64,000 nt of DNA from Beverwykella pulmonaria. Lineage: Eukaryota; Ascomycota; Dothideomycetes; Pleosporales; Melanommataceae. The notes beneath the pieces are model-generated. The model was not told the origin of the DNA and did not search any database. It saw only the letters and a list, made by a program, of their open reading frames with translations. The stretch is taken from assembly GCA_001599595.1 (NCBI GenBank), contig BCHH01000002.1, positions 4,688,055-4,752,054 of the forward strand, read 5' to 3'. The translations under genes were made by a program, and so were the position numbers. Positions 1 through 10,314 of the stretch are shown one piece after another. How positions within the stretch are numbered: position 1 is the stretch's first letter; every line of letters starts with the position of its first letter.

Positions 1-2
1 TT

Positions 3-1427
3 GCGCTGGGAGCCGTGCTGATTGGCATCTTTGGGGCCATTGCCGAGCCCTCGCACAACCTGGACCAGCTGCTGGAGCTCCTCGTCCGCCGCCAGTTCGT
101 GTTGTGGATGATCGGGACTGCCATCATTGTGTTCTCGTTGATTGTCGCGACCTGGCTATTGAAGCGCATGTATCCTCGCTCGACTCCGCGATCGCGCCTC
201 GTGGGCGGCATGTTCTTTGGCTGCATTAGCGGCATCCTCTCCGCGCATTCCCTCCTCATTGCCAAAAGCGCAGTCGAGTTGCTGGTCCGCACAATTGTGG
301 ACCGCCACAACGAGTTCAACCGGTGGCAGTCGTGGATGATTCTTCTCGGACTCGTCGCGTTTGCATTGACCCAGCTCTACTACATGCACTGCGGACTCAA
401 ATTGTGCAGCACCAGCGTTCTCTATCCTCTTGTGTTTTGCGTTTACAACATCATCGCTATTATAGACGGGCTCATATATTTCCACCAATCTGCCAGGTTA
501 TCGAATGTGCATGCGGGACTCATCACCCTCGGAACAATCATTCTCCTCGGCGGAGTGGTATCATTGAGTTGGAGACTAGAAGAGAACGAAGAAGAGCCCA
601 CCTCTCCGCTTGTGCACAGCAAGCACAAGGGGCGTGTTCCTACGCCGCAGACCGTCCTGACTCCCGGGATGGGCCTGGTGCATGGCGTCATGGACGAAGA
701 GCCCGAATCTCCTGTCGACTTGGAAGAGCAACAGCCGGGCATGCATGGCTCTCTGTATGAGCAGCGGAAGCGCCGCATTCTGGACGAACGAACGCCACTA
801 CTCGCCCGTGCTGGAACTGGGCCCTCGTTGACCACAGCTCCTCGATCGAAGAAGCGTCCAGCAATAAGTAGCACTCAGGATCGCAGCCCGCAATTGAGCT
901 CTTCTCCTTGGCGGCCCGCAAGACGGCGGCGGATGACCATTTCGGAAGAGACAAATGAGATCTGGAACGAACTGAACGACCGTGAAACCCTACCATCGCC
1001 AGCAAGACGCTCCGCGGACCTCGAACGAAGACCGCGAACCGGGACATTACCTGCTCGCCGCAAGAACAACTCATCCTCGTGGCTGAATCAAATGCGGCGT
1101 CGATCATGGTTCGATTCAATAGGACCCGGCGACAGGAGAAGCAGCAGCGTGTCACAAGGCAAACGACCTGTGGATAGCTTCGAGGCCCTTCTCAATTATC
1201 CCGACCCGGATGACGAGAGCCAGTCAGACCACGACGCAGCACTGAGCCCTGTTATCAACAAGCGGCGCGTCACGTGGGGGATGGGTGACTGGGGGAGTCG
1301 CAAGCAAGAAAAAGGCGACGGCTTGGGCGACTGGTTTAGGTTGAAGTGGTGGCGAAAGAGAAGGAGAGAAGAAGACGATGACGAGGAGACGGGCGGCGAC
1401 GAGCGCAATCATGCCAGTAATCAATAG
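3..1427 (+). CDS. NIPA-like magnesium transporter, C-terminal part (5' end outside window)
   Basis: The reading frame is already open at base 3, so the gene starts upstream of the window; the first ATG-like codon inside (GTG at 15) is not the start. The first visible residues, ending in IFGAIAEP, fit the NIPA/DUF803 (PF05653) family of multi-pass Mg2+ transporters. About five or six hydrophobic helices follow up to roughly residue 190 (for example the stretches around FVLWMIGTAIIVFSLIV, ILSAHSLLIAKSAVELL and VLYPLVFCVYNIIAIID). The remaining 280 residues form a long hydrophilic tail rich in Arg, Ser and Pro, ending in a very basic and acidic segment, as is common in the fungal members. Such proteins act in the plasma or endosomal membrane. 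The gene runs tail to tail into the HET gene on the other strand. The family call is firm; transport specificity is inferred from the family. Confidence 0.85.
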   Translation, partial: ALGAVLIGIFGAIAEPSHNLDQLLELLVRRQFVLWMIGTAIIVFSLIVATWLLKRMYPRSTPRSRLVGGMFFGCISGILSAHSLLIAKSAVELLVRTIVDRHNEFNRWQSWMILLGLVAFALTQLYYMHCGLKLCSTSVLYPLVFCVYNIIAIIDGLIYFHQSARLSNVHAGLITLGTIILLGGVVSLSWRLEENEEEPTSPLVHSKHKGRVPTPQTVLTPGMGLVHGVMDEEPESPVDLEEQQPGMHGSLYEQRKRRILDERTPLLARAGTGPSLTTAPRSKKRPAISSTQDRSPQLSSSPWRPARRRRMTISEETNEIWNELNDRETLPSPARRSADLERRPRTGTLPARRKNNSSSWLNQMRRRSWFDSIGPGDRRSSSVSQGKRPVDSFEALLNYPDPDDESQSDHDAALSPVINKRRVTWGMGDWGSRKQEKGDGLGDWFRLKWWRKRRREEDDDEETGGDERNHASNQ

Positions 1428-1756
1428 GCAGTCCTGATTTGATATCCAATATATATTCACTGATGCTTCTGGCAATGTATACTGCATCTTTACTGATTCA
1501 ATTGTCCCGTGAGTTGGTTCTCGTTTACGGACACCAGGACGGTTCCTTACCTCCTCTGCGTGCTAATTGGCTAGGAGGTGGCACTCGCATCACAACGCTC
1601 CTAACCTACTTTTCCAGTCGCTTCTTGAGGCTTTTCCTCCTGTCTTTGGCGTTTCCTCTTCGTTTCTTTCTTCTTTGCTTCACCCCATTATCGTCGAAAT
1701 GGAAGGCGAAAATGCGATTCAGGCAGATAATACTTCGACCAATGCAGCCCACTGGA
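1428..1756. other. Convergent intergenic spacer
   Basis: This is a 330-bp gap between two convergent stop codons. It holds pyrimidine-rich sequence and an AT-rich patch just after the transporter stop that could serve 3'-end formation. No gene was recognised. Confidence 0.5.
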
Positions 1757-3871
1757 CTAAACAATCCTCAACCTCCTTGCTACTATTTCGTCGCCAATCA
1801 ATTCCTCAATCTCTCCTTCCATAATGCCGTCTACGTACGCTTCTCCAACAACCGTCCATGCCTCTCTTACCCCCACTCTCCGTAATATAAGCGGAATACT
1901 ACAGCCGAACAACACCGCGACCACATCGCCCAACTGCGTCCGACAAGGTGCCATTCCCACATATCCCTGGCTTGTAACCATCAACTTCCGCGACTTCTTG
2001 CGCACTGTGTCGTGGAAACGTATAAGGTAGGAATCCTGGTCATCTGGCTCGGGATCGGCGTGGGGATGGGTGGGCGATTCAAATGATTGGAAGGAGACCG
2101 GGAAAGAGTAAGACGGTTGAAGAGTGGGGAAAGGGTGTGCAGAGAAGAGAGCTGGATCAGTTGAGGATATGATGCCGGAGATATGTTCTTCGAGTGTTTG
2201 CTCCCCGAAGCGAAGATGTTTGTTTTGCTGCCACCAGGTTGCGAAGAGCTCATCTATGATTTCTATGTTGCTGTTGCTGTCGTTCTTAGAGTCTTTGTCG
2301 ATACAGGCTTGGCATAATACCAAGAAATTCGAGGTGTAGTGCTCTGGGGCATGGAAACAGAGGTATTTGTCTTGACGGTCGAGGGCTAGGGAGCGAGCAA
2401 TCTCTTCTACAATTTTCCGCGAATTTTCAGCGCTCTTTTCCGCATGTTGGCGAGGTTGTGAATTTTGCACCAAATCATGCCCCGGGTCCCTGCAAATATA
2501 GTTTTGACATCGCGTTTTGCAGCCATTTAACCCGCCGAGCCCATCAATTGTATCTAGAACCACGCCATCACACCACATCTCCTTCAGATTCTCATGAAAC
2601 CTGACATTCGCATTTCTCTTCAAATTTGGCCCCGGGGCGTCATACACCGCTTTAAAAGCTTTAGAACCCAGGGGCCTGAAATTCCCAATATGCCTGCTGG
2701 CGCTCTGACTTGCCATGAGTGGCACGGGAGACGAAAACTGGATTCTGGCGCGCCAATCGGGGGCCCATGTCGGCACGGCATCTTCGTTGCCACTATCGGC
2801 CTCTAAATTTCTCGAATGCTGGCTGAAAATGTGCGAGAAACACATGATATCCAGACTATGATACTCGCTCCAGAATGACCGCACGAGCTTGGCGTAGATG
2901 TGTTGCACGCTCGACTTGTACTCGGCGCTACCAACCAGACAGCGGTCGCGCTCGTTGATGAGCCCAAGAACAGAGTATATCATGTCTCTTGGGTCGGTAG
3001 CGGAGTGATTCCCCAAATACGCTATGAGCGCGACTAGGCTCATGCTGCTGGATTTTAGATACCACTGGTGGATCCTGCGCCGATTGAATGCCGCATCAAA
3101 CGTATGTCTGGGAATTAAGTCGTTGGCATAATCCCCGGTCCCCGTATTACACAGATGGATATTATACATGGCGGACTTGAACTTTCCCCGACTGATACTG
3201 TGGTGTCCGCAGTAGAATTTGGCTTCGGGCGGCAGCACAAATTCCTGCAGCGTCCAGACGCGGGACCACCACTTCCTTGCGAGCAGCCTGCCGACTGCGG
3301 CCCACTGCTCGTCGAAACTAGACTTGAGGAGTTCGGCGCGCATCGCTTTGCTCGTCCGGAAGGCGGGAGGGAGTTTGCTCAGCTCGAAGAGAAACCGCGT
3401 TGCGCCCCTGCAGTCGCTGTCTTCTTCTACTTCTTCGCCGAGCCAGATGATGACGCGTTGAGCACGTCGGTAGATCGATCCCATGATTCTGACTTGGTCC
3501 TCACGCTCTTGCACGTCTTTTAGGTTGATGCATAACGAGTCGATCCACCACCAGTCTTTGTCCGAGAAGTCCCGGTGCGTGGTCACCATGCTTAGGAACG
3601 GCGCTAGACTACTCAATACAGGCAACGTTCCGGACTTCAAGGAGATGGTGCTGGAATGGTCGTATATTTTTGAGCCCCAGACGTACGATGCCGTGTAGAA
3701 GGATGGTGCGTCTGAAAGCCGGAATTTCTTGAGCTTGCCGGTGTATGTGGGTGTTGCGATGCCATCGCTGTTGGTCTTGGTGTTGAGTGAGAATTGGAGG
3801 AGGCGGATAGAGGCGGAGTTTATGGGAATGGGGTAGACGGAGTGGTCGAGCGATGGGGGGTGGATGTCCAT
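1757..3871 (-). CDS. HET-domain (heterokaryon incompatibility) protein, 704 aa
   Basis: A single-exon gene starting at the ATG at 3871. It carries the HET domain (PF06985): the first block YTASYVWG (residues 59-66), the second block WWWIDSLCINLKDVQEREDQV (about 107-127) followed by IYRRAQRVIIWLGE, and the third block RVWTLQEF (about 204-211). A later DPRDMIYSVLGL block near residue 293 is the usual end of the domain region in this subfamily. The C-terminal half is unassigned. HET proteins trigger cell death after fusion of genetically different hyphae, or act in related innate-immune-like responses; which signal this one senses cannot be told. The length of 704 aa is normal for the family. 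It is single-copy in this window and distinct from the second HET gene at 8837. Confidence 0.9.
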   Translation of the reverse strand: MDIHPPSLDHSVYPIPINSASIRLLQFSLNTKTNSDGIATPTYTGKLKKFRLSDAPSFYTASYVWGSKIYDHSSTISLKSGTLPVLSSLAPFLSMVTTHRDFSDKDWWWIDSLCINLKDVQEREDQVRIMGSIYRRAQRVIIWLGEEVEEDSDCRGATRFLFELSKLPPAFRTSKAMRAELLKSSFDEQWAAVGRLLARKWWSRVWTLQEFVLPPEAKFYCGHHSISRGKFKSAMYNIHLCNTGTGDYANDLIPRHTFDAAFNRRRIHQWYLKSSSMSLVALIAYLGNHSATDPRDMIYSVLGLINERDRCLVGSAEYKSSVQHIYAKLVRSFWSEYHSLDIMCFSHIFSQHSRNLEADSGNEDAVPTWAPDWRARIQFSSPVPLMASQSASRHIGNFRPLGSKAFKAVYDAPGPNLKRNANVRFHENLKEMWCDGVVLDTIDGLGGLNGCKTRCQNYICRDPGHDLVQNSQPRQHAEKSAENSRKIVEEIARSLALDRQDKYLCFHAPEHYTSNFLVLCQACIDKDSKNDSNSNIEIIDELFATWWQQNKHLRFGEQTLEEHISGIISSTDPALFSAHPFPTLQPSYSFPVSFQSFESPTHPHADPEPDDQDSYLIRFHDTVRKKSRKLMVTSQGYVGMAPCRTQLGDVVAVLFGCSIPLILRRVGVREAWTVVGEAYVDGIMEGEIEELIGDEIVARRLRIV

Positions 3872-4884
3872 GAAGTGGTTAGTGGTTGGAGGGTTTGGCG
3901 ATGTGGTAGGTGCATGCAGTGCACCGTGTGGCGTGGGATGAGATGGGGGTTGTCTTAGCTCTATAAGCTAGCTTGCTTTGGGTCTGGGTAACACTGGTCC
4001 GAGTGCCGGTTATGAAACAGAACCAATGTAGTAGGCCGGTCTCAATGGGGTGTTAAGAATGCTTTGGGGGAGAAGATAGCAGAGGTGCGTTGGGGGGTTG
4101 TACCATGGCGAGCACTCAAGGAACGATTTGAAAGTGCGGAAAGGTGGCGGTGCCACTTGGTCTTCCTAAATTGGTGCGTGGTGCGATTCTGTGTCAGCAA
4201 CACTTGTTAGCAACCTGTTCCTAATTAGGATACAACACAGGTCCACATCGAGATGCTTACGGCTTTGCGACGTGAATAATCATTCAGGAAGGCCAAGAAA
4301 TCTTCGGGTGGCTCTCAAATCCGACTGATCAGGAACGTAAAGAATGGCCGGCCAACCCGTATCACTATACGAGCGACAAGTGGCGATACAAAGTCTTGAG
4401 TACCAGCCAGACAGTACTAATTCCCAGCGGCCTCGTTCACCATGTCTCTCGGCCCGATGATAGCGTGACATATGCCGTTGGTGGACATGTCCTTTTCTGG
4501 TCTGGTACAGGTCGATGGAGCAGGATTACTTCGGGGTAGACTTTGATACAATGGAACAGCATAATTTCCTCTAGAGTAGATAATGAACATCCCAAAGACC
4601 ACTGAGTGATAGATACTAGCTCAAATGTGTTGCTGCGCTATTTGAATCCCCTGCCAGCCTGTCGTCGTCACCTGTACCAAGCTTCTTGTTCTCGGCTATG
4701 CCTCTGTTCATAGCATAGTCTCGATTTCGTGGTTGGCCAGCTTTATCAACCGAACGTCATTCTTGGAGCCCATAGCCTACGCTACGCAAGACCATGATTT
4801 GTCCACATCCATATCAATGTCACCAAGGAGACAAGGCAGCAGGCAAAGTTCAATGCTGTTCCCCAGTCTCCATACAGTGAATGT
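3872..4884. other. Intergenic region upstream of the HET gene
   Basis: About 1 kb lies between the HET start codon and the 3' end of the acetyltransferase gene, both on the minus strand. It should contain the HET promoter and the downstream gene's terminator. Short open frames here lack any family resemblance, and no repeat was recognised. Confidence 0.4.
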
Positions 4885-6343
4885 CTACGTGCTTGCACTC
4901 TGACTCAGGTTCGTGACGGCCGTCTCAAAGTCCTTCGCCACCTTCTCAACCCATTCAGCCTCCAGCACTGCATCCAACCAAGAGAAGGTAGCCGTCAAAC
5001 ATCCGTCTCCGCCCGTGACCAGCGTGGTGTGGAACGGTGGCCCGCAGACGTCTGCACTCTGACTGAAGACCATCTCCCCAATCTTCCACCCATCCTTGGC
5101 CGGCGGCTGCGAGTACTTGAAGACGCCGATGTTGGAAAGCTCGAAGCTCTCTCCCCGTGGCTGGTTGTGCCTCTTCTCGAAGAACGGCACCAGAGGCCCT
5201 GCCCACCGCAGCAATGCGGATATCGTGTCCTTGCCATTCTTTCCAACCTCGGTGTCGATGGACCTCTTGACGCGTTGAGCTTCTTGCCACACGGCTTGCC
5301 TTGTGTCCGGGTCCGCAGCCAAGGACGCTCCCACCTCGGAGCGATGGTGCGTGTGCATGTATCGGGAGACGTAGTTGCCAAAGCAGTTGTCGTCGATGGC
5401 CGGGATAAAACGTCTCAAGGAAACGGCGCCGTCTACGTGCAGTCCATCGTAGTGGGTGGGGATGTTGGTAAAGAGTGAGGCTGCCAGAGCGGCCTGGAAG
5501 ACACACGTCAGGGTGACGGAATGCTGGCGTGAGAGAGCCAGGAGCGATTGGATCGTTTGCTGCGAAAAGGTGACCCACGTGACGCGTCGAGTCCGTAGTT
5601 CGGCACTGAGATGGATCGGCTTTCCTCTCCACTCGCTGCTTGCACTCTTCGGGAACCACTCGTTCCACTGTGCTGCGAGAAGAAACCGAGCCGAAAGGGG
5701 AAGCTTGTGAAGGTCTTCGAGGCATGGAACCATTGGCGCACCCGTGGGCACGACAATCGGTGAGTATTGCGTGTCCGAGCCGGTCAAAGCGGAGTGGAAA
5801 TCGCGGTGAAAAGCAAGCCCAGATGTACCGTCGCCGATGGAGTGTGCGTATATGAAGCAGACCACGAAATCGGATGTGTTGTTTGCATCGCGAAGGACGA
5901 CAAGTCGCCAGTAGGGTAGCTCGCCATAACGTTGCATGTAGTCGGTGTTGTGCTGTGCGTTGAGCAATCTCCTGAGCTCGTCATCTGGTTTGGCGAGAGG
6001 TTGTTCTCGGTCTATGAAAGTCACCACGTCCCGGAGGTCCACCTGGGGTAATTGAGCAAAGTATGCGCTCGGCGAACCTTCATTGACTGGAAGCGCGCTA
6101 AGGGCTGGGTGACGTGACACAACCTGTGCCAGCGCGCTGAACACGAGAGGCTCAAGGGCATCGCAGGGTGTCGGCTTCGAGTAGTAGGCGCTGATGGCGA
6201 TATTGCTGTAGAGGCCGAGAGCATGTCTGGTGGTCGAGAACTTCTCTAGGAAGCCTAGCCGCGCCGTTAAGTGAGAAGCTCAATAAAGGGTTAGGCAGCT
6301 CACCTGCCTGCCTAAGCTTGGGCAATGACTGAGCAGCAGACAT
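4885..6343 (-). CDS. Alcohol acetyltransferase / condensation-fold acyltransferase, 469 aa
   Basis: Two exons, complement(6304..6343) and complement(4885..6254), with a 49-nt intron (GTGAGC...CTAG). Splicing adds the N-terminal residues LEKFSTTRHALGLYSNIAIS, which the unspliced open frame lacks and which match the start of alcohol acetyltransferases (AATase, PF07247, CoA-dependent acyltransferase superfamily). The catalytic HxxxDG motif is present as HSIGDG at about residues 151-156. The enzyme is expected to transfer an acyl group from acyl-CoA to an alcohol or similar hydroxyl acceptor in the cytosol. The C-terminal half contains the conserved FELSNIGVF segment, followed by a strand pair around FHTTLVTGGDGCLTATFSW. 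Length is typical. Substrate cannot be told; condensation-like enzymes of secondary metabolism are the alternative. Confidence 0.8.
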
Positions 6344-6700
6344 GGGCCTATGCAGTGTGGGAGTAGATGGTGAAAGACGACGCGTTTGCGCTACGCCCTG
6401 TCAAATGAGCGAGTGAACAGAGCTCCTTAAACAATGCTTACTCTTGACGCCTGAGCGTCCGCTACCACGGGTTCTCAGCCACTACCGACGACCATCTTAG
6501 CGAATTATCTAAACCAGTTTGAAGCCGGCTCGGAGCCGACCTTGCTCATCCCTGCCTCACGTGTCGTTGACATCCCTGTCCGGAAAGTCATCTGAAATCG
6601 GTTATCTTCCCACCTAGTCCTTCGCTACTCCCAGCCTCTGGTCCCACCGACTTCGGCAGAACATTGACCTCCACGCCTTCCACGACTCCCATTTCTTCTC
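6344..6700. other. Intergenic region, acetyltransferase promoter side
   Basis: This 357-bp stretch lies upstream of the acetyltransferase ATG and downstream of an UNC93-like pseudogene, both read on the minus strand. No gene or repeat was recognised. Confidence 0.4.
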
Positions 6701-7223
6701 TTACGTGATGGGGACAACCACATTGTCCTCTTCAAAGTATTGCGTGTCTTTGGTGTATTTCAAGAGCACGTAGAAGATGACGGGCCAGCACAGGACTGAA
6801 AGCGCAAACACTGCTGCGTTCTCGTTGATATATGGCTGGGCAGTAGAGTCTGTGGCGAAGCTGATGCAGGTACTGGCCGATAGAACTGTCCACTGCCAGA
6901 AATACCCATGCTAGAGGAACAGGAGGAGCTGGGACATACCAGCGACGAAGATGCCGGCCATTCGAGCCGCCTTCTGTGGATCGTTGGTTAGAGCACCGAA
7001 GGTGTAGATGACCACACCTTGGAAGACACCATATTGAGATGTCATCAACAGATAGATCACAATAACTCTTGGATAGACATCATCTGTGACGTCGATGGAT
7101 GGGCCAGGAGTCGACCGGTGGAATTTCCAGCCGCTGAGCCAGATCGTCTATGCAATGTACGCCCCCGTCACCCACACCGAAATGATAGCCAGCGCGATGA
7201 AGCCTCTTCGACGTCTTCATCGG
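6701..7223 (-). pseudogene. UNC93-like (MFS-fold) membrane protein, C-terminal remnant
   Basis: Reading the minus strand gives about 150 residues that fit the C-terminal end of fungal UNC93/DUF895-type transporters. They include RRGFIALAIISVWVTGAYIA, then TDDVYPRVIVIYLLMTSQYG, QGVVIYTFGALTNDPQKAAR, and after a 54-nt intron with GTATGT donor the final VLLKYTKDTQYFEEDNVVVP with a normal stop at 6701-6703. An in-frame TAG at 7148-7150 interrupts the frame between ...GAYIA and TIWLSGW. A single C-to-T change from CAG would explain it. The 5' two-thirds of the gene are missing: homology stops near 7223, where the AT-rich repeat block begins. The truncation and nonsense codon make this a dead fragment. 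Confidence 0.75.
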
Positions 7224-7320
7224 GAATTCGGTTAAATTTTCCGAACCATGCACTAACCATGGTTAACCACCGGTTACCAGACAAACCATACAAATCGTAC
7301 AGACCATGTACTGTACTCTG

Positions 7321-7569
7321 CGACACAGTATCCTCCGAACGACAAGCTTGACAAGTAACTGTATTCTACAACACAGTACCCTACAAACGATAAGCTTAAC
7401 AAGTAACCACGCATAAATATGTATTAGATGTAACAGTAGCGCACGTTTAGCCCAACTCTTCTCTCTCTAAAACTTATCCTGTCATTGTACCCACTGCATC
7501 CATAATAGTGATGACCGCGCTTGTTATCACAGACACAGAACCCTCCAAACGACAAGCTCGGCAACTAAC
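7321..7569. repeat. Degenerate 40-bp repeat units (three copies)
   Basis: Units at 7321-7360, 7369-7408 and about 7530-7569 share the frame ACACAG(T/A)A.CC(T).C(G/A)AAC GA(C/T)AAGCT(T/C). The first two are nearly adjacent and differ mostly by C/T or G/A transitions. Confidence 0.55.
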
Positions 7570-8060
7570 GAAACAGGCCCCTAGAGCACGAACCATACTG
7601 AGTACTTATTAAACACGTAGAACCTTTGGTTGAGCTCCTTACGCAACGTTTTGTAATATTGCACCTAAGATTGAATCTCTAGCCTTTCATAGCCAATTGA
7701 GCCCTAATCACTGACTACTAATAGCCTCTTGTAGCAACTGTTGACCCATAGTTTGCAACCACTAACAAGCAGGCGCGCGACAGGAGCACACTACTTAGGG
7801 TTTAGACGCAGTAATTATAGTGCACGTAAGTTAAGGAGACCTATTGTACTATGAGCAAGAGTATAACCCAGCTAATGCACACAGCATGGGGCGTCACACA
7901 GCAAACCTGAACAGATAGGAATTACTAGAACGTTGATTCTGGGCGACTTGGGCAGCGACGCTATTATAGAATAGCAGCGTTGAACAGCAGGCATAATAGT
8001 TGTACGGTGGTTATGGCAGGCGTTGAGGACGTTGAGGACGTTAGGGGTGTTAGGAAAACA

Positions 8061-8120
8061 TTGGGGCGTTGGGTGGCGCATTGGGGCGTTGTGTAGCACA
8101 TTGGGGCGTTGGGTGGCACA
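8061..8120. repeat. 20-bp minisatellite, three units
   Basis: Three consecutive 20-bp units begin with TTGGGGCGTTG and end with GCA or ACA, at 8061, 8081 and 8101. A partial unit follows, and two 9-bp units (GTTGAGGAC) precede it at about 8021-8040. Confidence 0.75.
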
Positions 8121-8836
8121 TTGGCAACGTTGGGGGCGTGGAAGGCTTGTGGCATGAGCGTGGCAGGGATTAAGGTGTCAAGACGTCGCACTACTATACT
8201 ACACCACAACGCCATAACAACCAAAAGGAACAAATGTTCAATCTCACTGGTTGAACATGTGTGTAGAACAATAAATATAAGTTTGTGACAGGAAGCCCTG
8301 AAACTATAATAACAAGTAAAGTTCGCCTAAGTAATCGGGGTAACAGATACTTGTATAGGTTGCTCATGGTAATCGTAGCCAATCACGGTAATCGCGACCC
8401 GCCAAATGAGGTCCTCGTTATCTCACTAACCACCAAATTTTACTAACCTAGCTAACCATGTTAACCATGGTTAACCACAGTAACCAGATTCTAATTTATA
8501 TTTTGCCGATGAACGATGCGGAAAAAGTGAGGTTGAGGAGCAAAGACCACGTTAGCTTGGAGCAGCAGGAATGCGGCGTAGCACCTCCGTAATTCTTGGC
8601 GAAACAAACCCCTGTTATGGCCCCCAAAGCCCCCTCTTGCGTTGCCAGCTTAAAAAAGCAATCCGCCAGCCACTTCAGGATCAAATTTTAGAAAGTCAAG
8701 CTACGCGTTATCTCGCAGTAGTACAGTGAGTTTGCTCGCCTGTTGTGCTCGGACTGCAGCTGATCTGACAGCTAGCCTAATATCGACCAAGCGGCTCACT
8801 ATTTTATCAGGCCCATTCCATATCTTCAACTCGAAA

Positions 8837-10240
8837 ATGCGGCTACTAGATGTGGACAGCTTCGACATCGAGTCTGGATACCCAGATCAGGACCTTGCAG
8901 ATGCAAAAAGTCAACTTTGGAACCCAACATCCTCCACAGCAGTGCGCACGCCCAAGTACGCAATCCTCTCGCATCGCTGGATCGGAGAAGAGGTCACCTT
9001 TCATGATTTTCAATCTCTTCCCAAATCTCAGCTACGCGATTCCGCATCCGCTGCCCCACCGGCCTTCAATGACAGTCGACAACCCGTCCAAGGTAATCAA
9101 TCATCCATTTTCAAATTGGCTGGAGCATGCGACCAAGTTCGCAAATCGAACCAAAACGCGACACAACGTCTCCAACACATCTGGATTGACACCGTATGCA
9201 TTGATAAAACTGACGCCCAGGAACTGAGTACCGCCATCAACTCAATGTTCCGCTGGTATCAGAATGCCGAGGTCTGTTATGTGTACCTCTTTGACGTGTC
9301 CTGGGAAGGCTTCAACAGTTCATCGTCTCGGCAGCAATTCAAGGAGAGTCAATGGTTTCAGCGTGGCTGGACGCTGCAGGAGCTCCTCGCTCCGGAGCAT
9401 GTCAAGTTCTTCGACCGGAACTGGAAATATATGGGATCCAAAGCCGACCTGGTCACCGACATCGCAGAAGCAACGGGCATCACAGCCGAGTATATAGTCG
9501 GCCCCAAGGACTCTTTCCGCCACGCAAGTATCGCCCAGAAAATGAGCTGGCTAGCACGACGTACTACAAAGTTCATTGAGGACCGGGCATACTGTGTACT
9601 TGGCATCTTCGGCGTCTACCTTAATGCTCGATATGGGCAGGGCGAGGTCGAATTCTTACGGCTGCAGGAGGAGATACTGAAGAGCTGGAATAAAGGGAAG
9701 CCATTTGATGAATCACTGTTTGCCTGGCGTTCAGAGCACGTCGTATCTAGCGGTCTGCTTGCTCCCGCACCGGGCTGTTTCCAACATGGTGGTAATATCA
9801 TCTTTGACCCCCGACTAGCGAAGCAACGCGGAATAGCGTCTGCGCAGGGCTTGACAGTTCAAAGAGCGACGCTCCACGGAATAGATATTGATGCCGGTAA
9901 TCATATGACCTTCGTGGTCCCATGGGCTGTTCCTCTCCCCGAAGTGGTCTTTTTCCTCACCTGTGGTATCGCAGCATGGTTTACACTCGTGCCACAACGG
10001 GCCTATGAGCGTCATCGGGAGAGCCGTGAGGTGCAGCTGAATTGTTGGACTAAAGGACGGGATGGAAGACTGTATGCGAAGAAGATCAAGATGGAACGGG
10101 GGGGCGATGGGGCATGGAAACGGGTGGATTGCGGCAGGCTTAATGACTCGACTTCGGTTGAGCTCTATCCATCAACATTTGTTGCGACCATTCGCGCAGA
10201 GCACCTGAGAATCTCGCAGGAGATCAAGTACAAGTCCTGA
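8837..10240 (+). CDS. HET-domain protein, 467 aa
   Basis: The open frame extends upstream without an ATG; the first good start is ATG at 8837, beginning MRLLDVDSFDIES, typical of HET-E/VIP-type proteins. HET-domain blocks are complete: PKYAILSHRW (residues 39-48), HIWIDTVCIDKTDAQEL (about 114-130) followed by INSMFRWYQNAEVCYVYL, and WFQRGWTLQELLAPEHVKFF (about 173-192). The later segment RAYCVLGIFGVYLNARYGQG followed by FLRLQEEILK is the usual region after the HET core. No NACHT, ankyrin or WD repeats follow, so this is a stand-alone HET protein of the VIP type. It probably acts as a cell-death trigger in non-self recognition, partner unknown. It is flanked by two decayed regions, a setting in which HET genes are often found. 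Confidence 0.9.
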   Translation: MRLLDVDSFDIESGYPDQDLADAKSQLWNPTSSTAVRTPKYAILSHRWIGEEVTFHDFQSLPKSQLRDSASAAPPAFNDSRQPVQGNQSSIFKLAGACDQVRKSNQNATQRLQHIWIDTVCIDKTDAQELSTAINSMFRWYQNAEVCYVYLFDVSWEGFNSSSSRQQFKESQWFQRGWTLQELLAPEHVKFFDRNWKYMGSKADLVTDIAEATGITAEYIVGPKDSFRHASIAQKMSWLARRTTKFIEDRAYCVLGIFGVYLNARYGQGEVEFLRLQEEILKSWNKGKPFDESLFAWRSEHVVSSGLLAPAPGCFQHGGNIIFDPRLAKQRGIASAQGLTVQRATLHGIDIDAGNHMTFVVPWAVPLPEVVFFLTCGIAAWFTLVPQRAYERHRESREVQLNCWTKGRDGRLYAKKIKMERGGDGAWKRVDCGRLNDSTSVELYPSTFVATIRAEHLRISQEIKYKS

Positions 10241-10314
10241 CATTCATTGATACCTCGAAAAATTGTACGATGCTAGTACTCGTCCAAAGTACACTAGATA
10301 TCCAGCTGATAGTC

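Larger units (their letters stand above)
7254..8478. repeat. Pair of direct repeats carrying TTAACCATGGTTAA-type palindrome
   Basis: The 17-mer TAACCATGGTTAACCAC occurs at 7254-7270 and again at 8462-8478 in the same orientation. Surrounding bases are also similar (a nearby AAATTT upstream and TTACCAGA/TAACCAGA downstream), so each copy lies in a degenerate repeat of roughly 50 bp. The pair brackets about 1.2 kb of repeat-rich DNA. They may be remnants of terminal repeats of a decayed element, but no coding part supports this. Confidence 0.45.
7224..8836. other. AT-rich, repeat-rich block without intact genes
   Basis: About 1.6 kb of low-coding sequence sits between the UNC93 remnant and the second HET gene. 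It holds degenerate 40-bp units, a 20-bp minisatellite and two direct copies of a 17-bp motif containing the palindrome TTAACCATGGTTAA, listed separately. Differences between the units are mostly C/T and G/A, as RIP would leave. The last 100-200 bp should contain the promoter of the HET gene. No open frame here resembles a protein family I know. Confidence 0.5.

Noticed and set aside
4955..5725. 256-codon minus-strand frame within the acetyltransferase gene
   Set aside because: Shadow frame with arginine- and serine-rich random-like composition; the HSIGDG-containing frame is the real one.
8021..8120. CRISPR-like array
   Set aside because: The 20-bp units are directly abutting without spacers, so this is a minisatellite in a eukaryotic genome.
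8726..8836. N-terminal extension of the second HET gene
   Set aside because: It begins with GTG and has no family match; ATG 8837 gives the usual HET-protein start.
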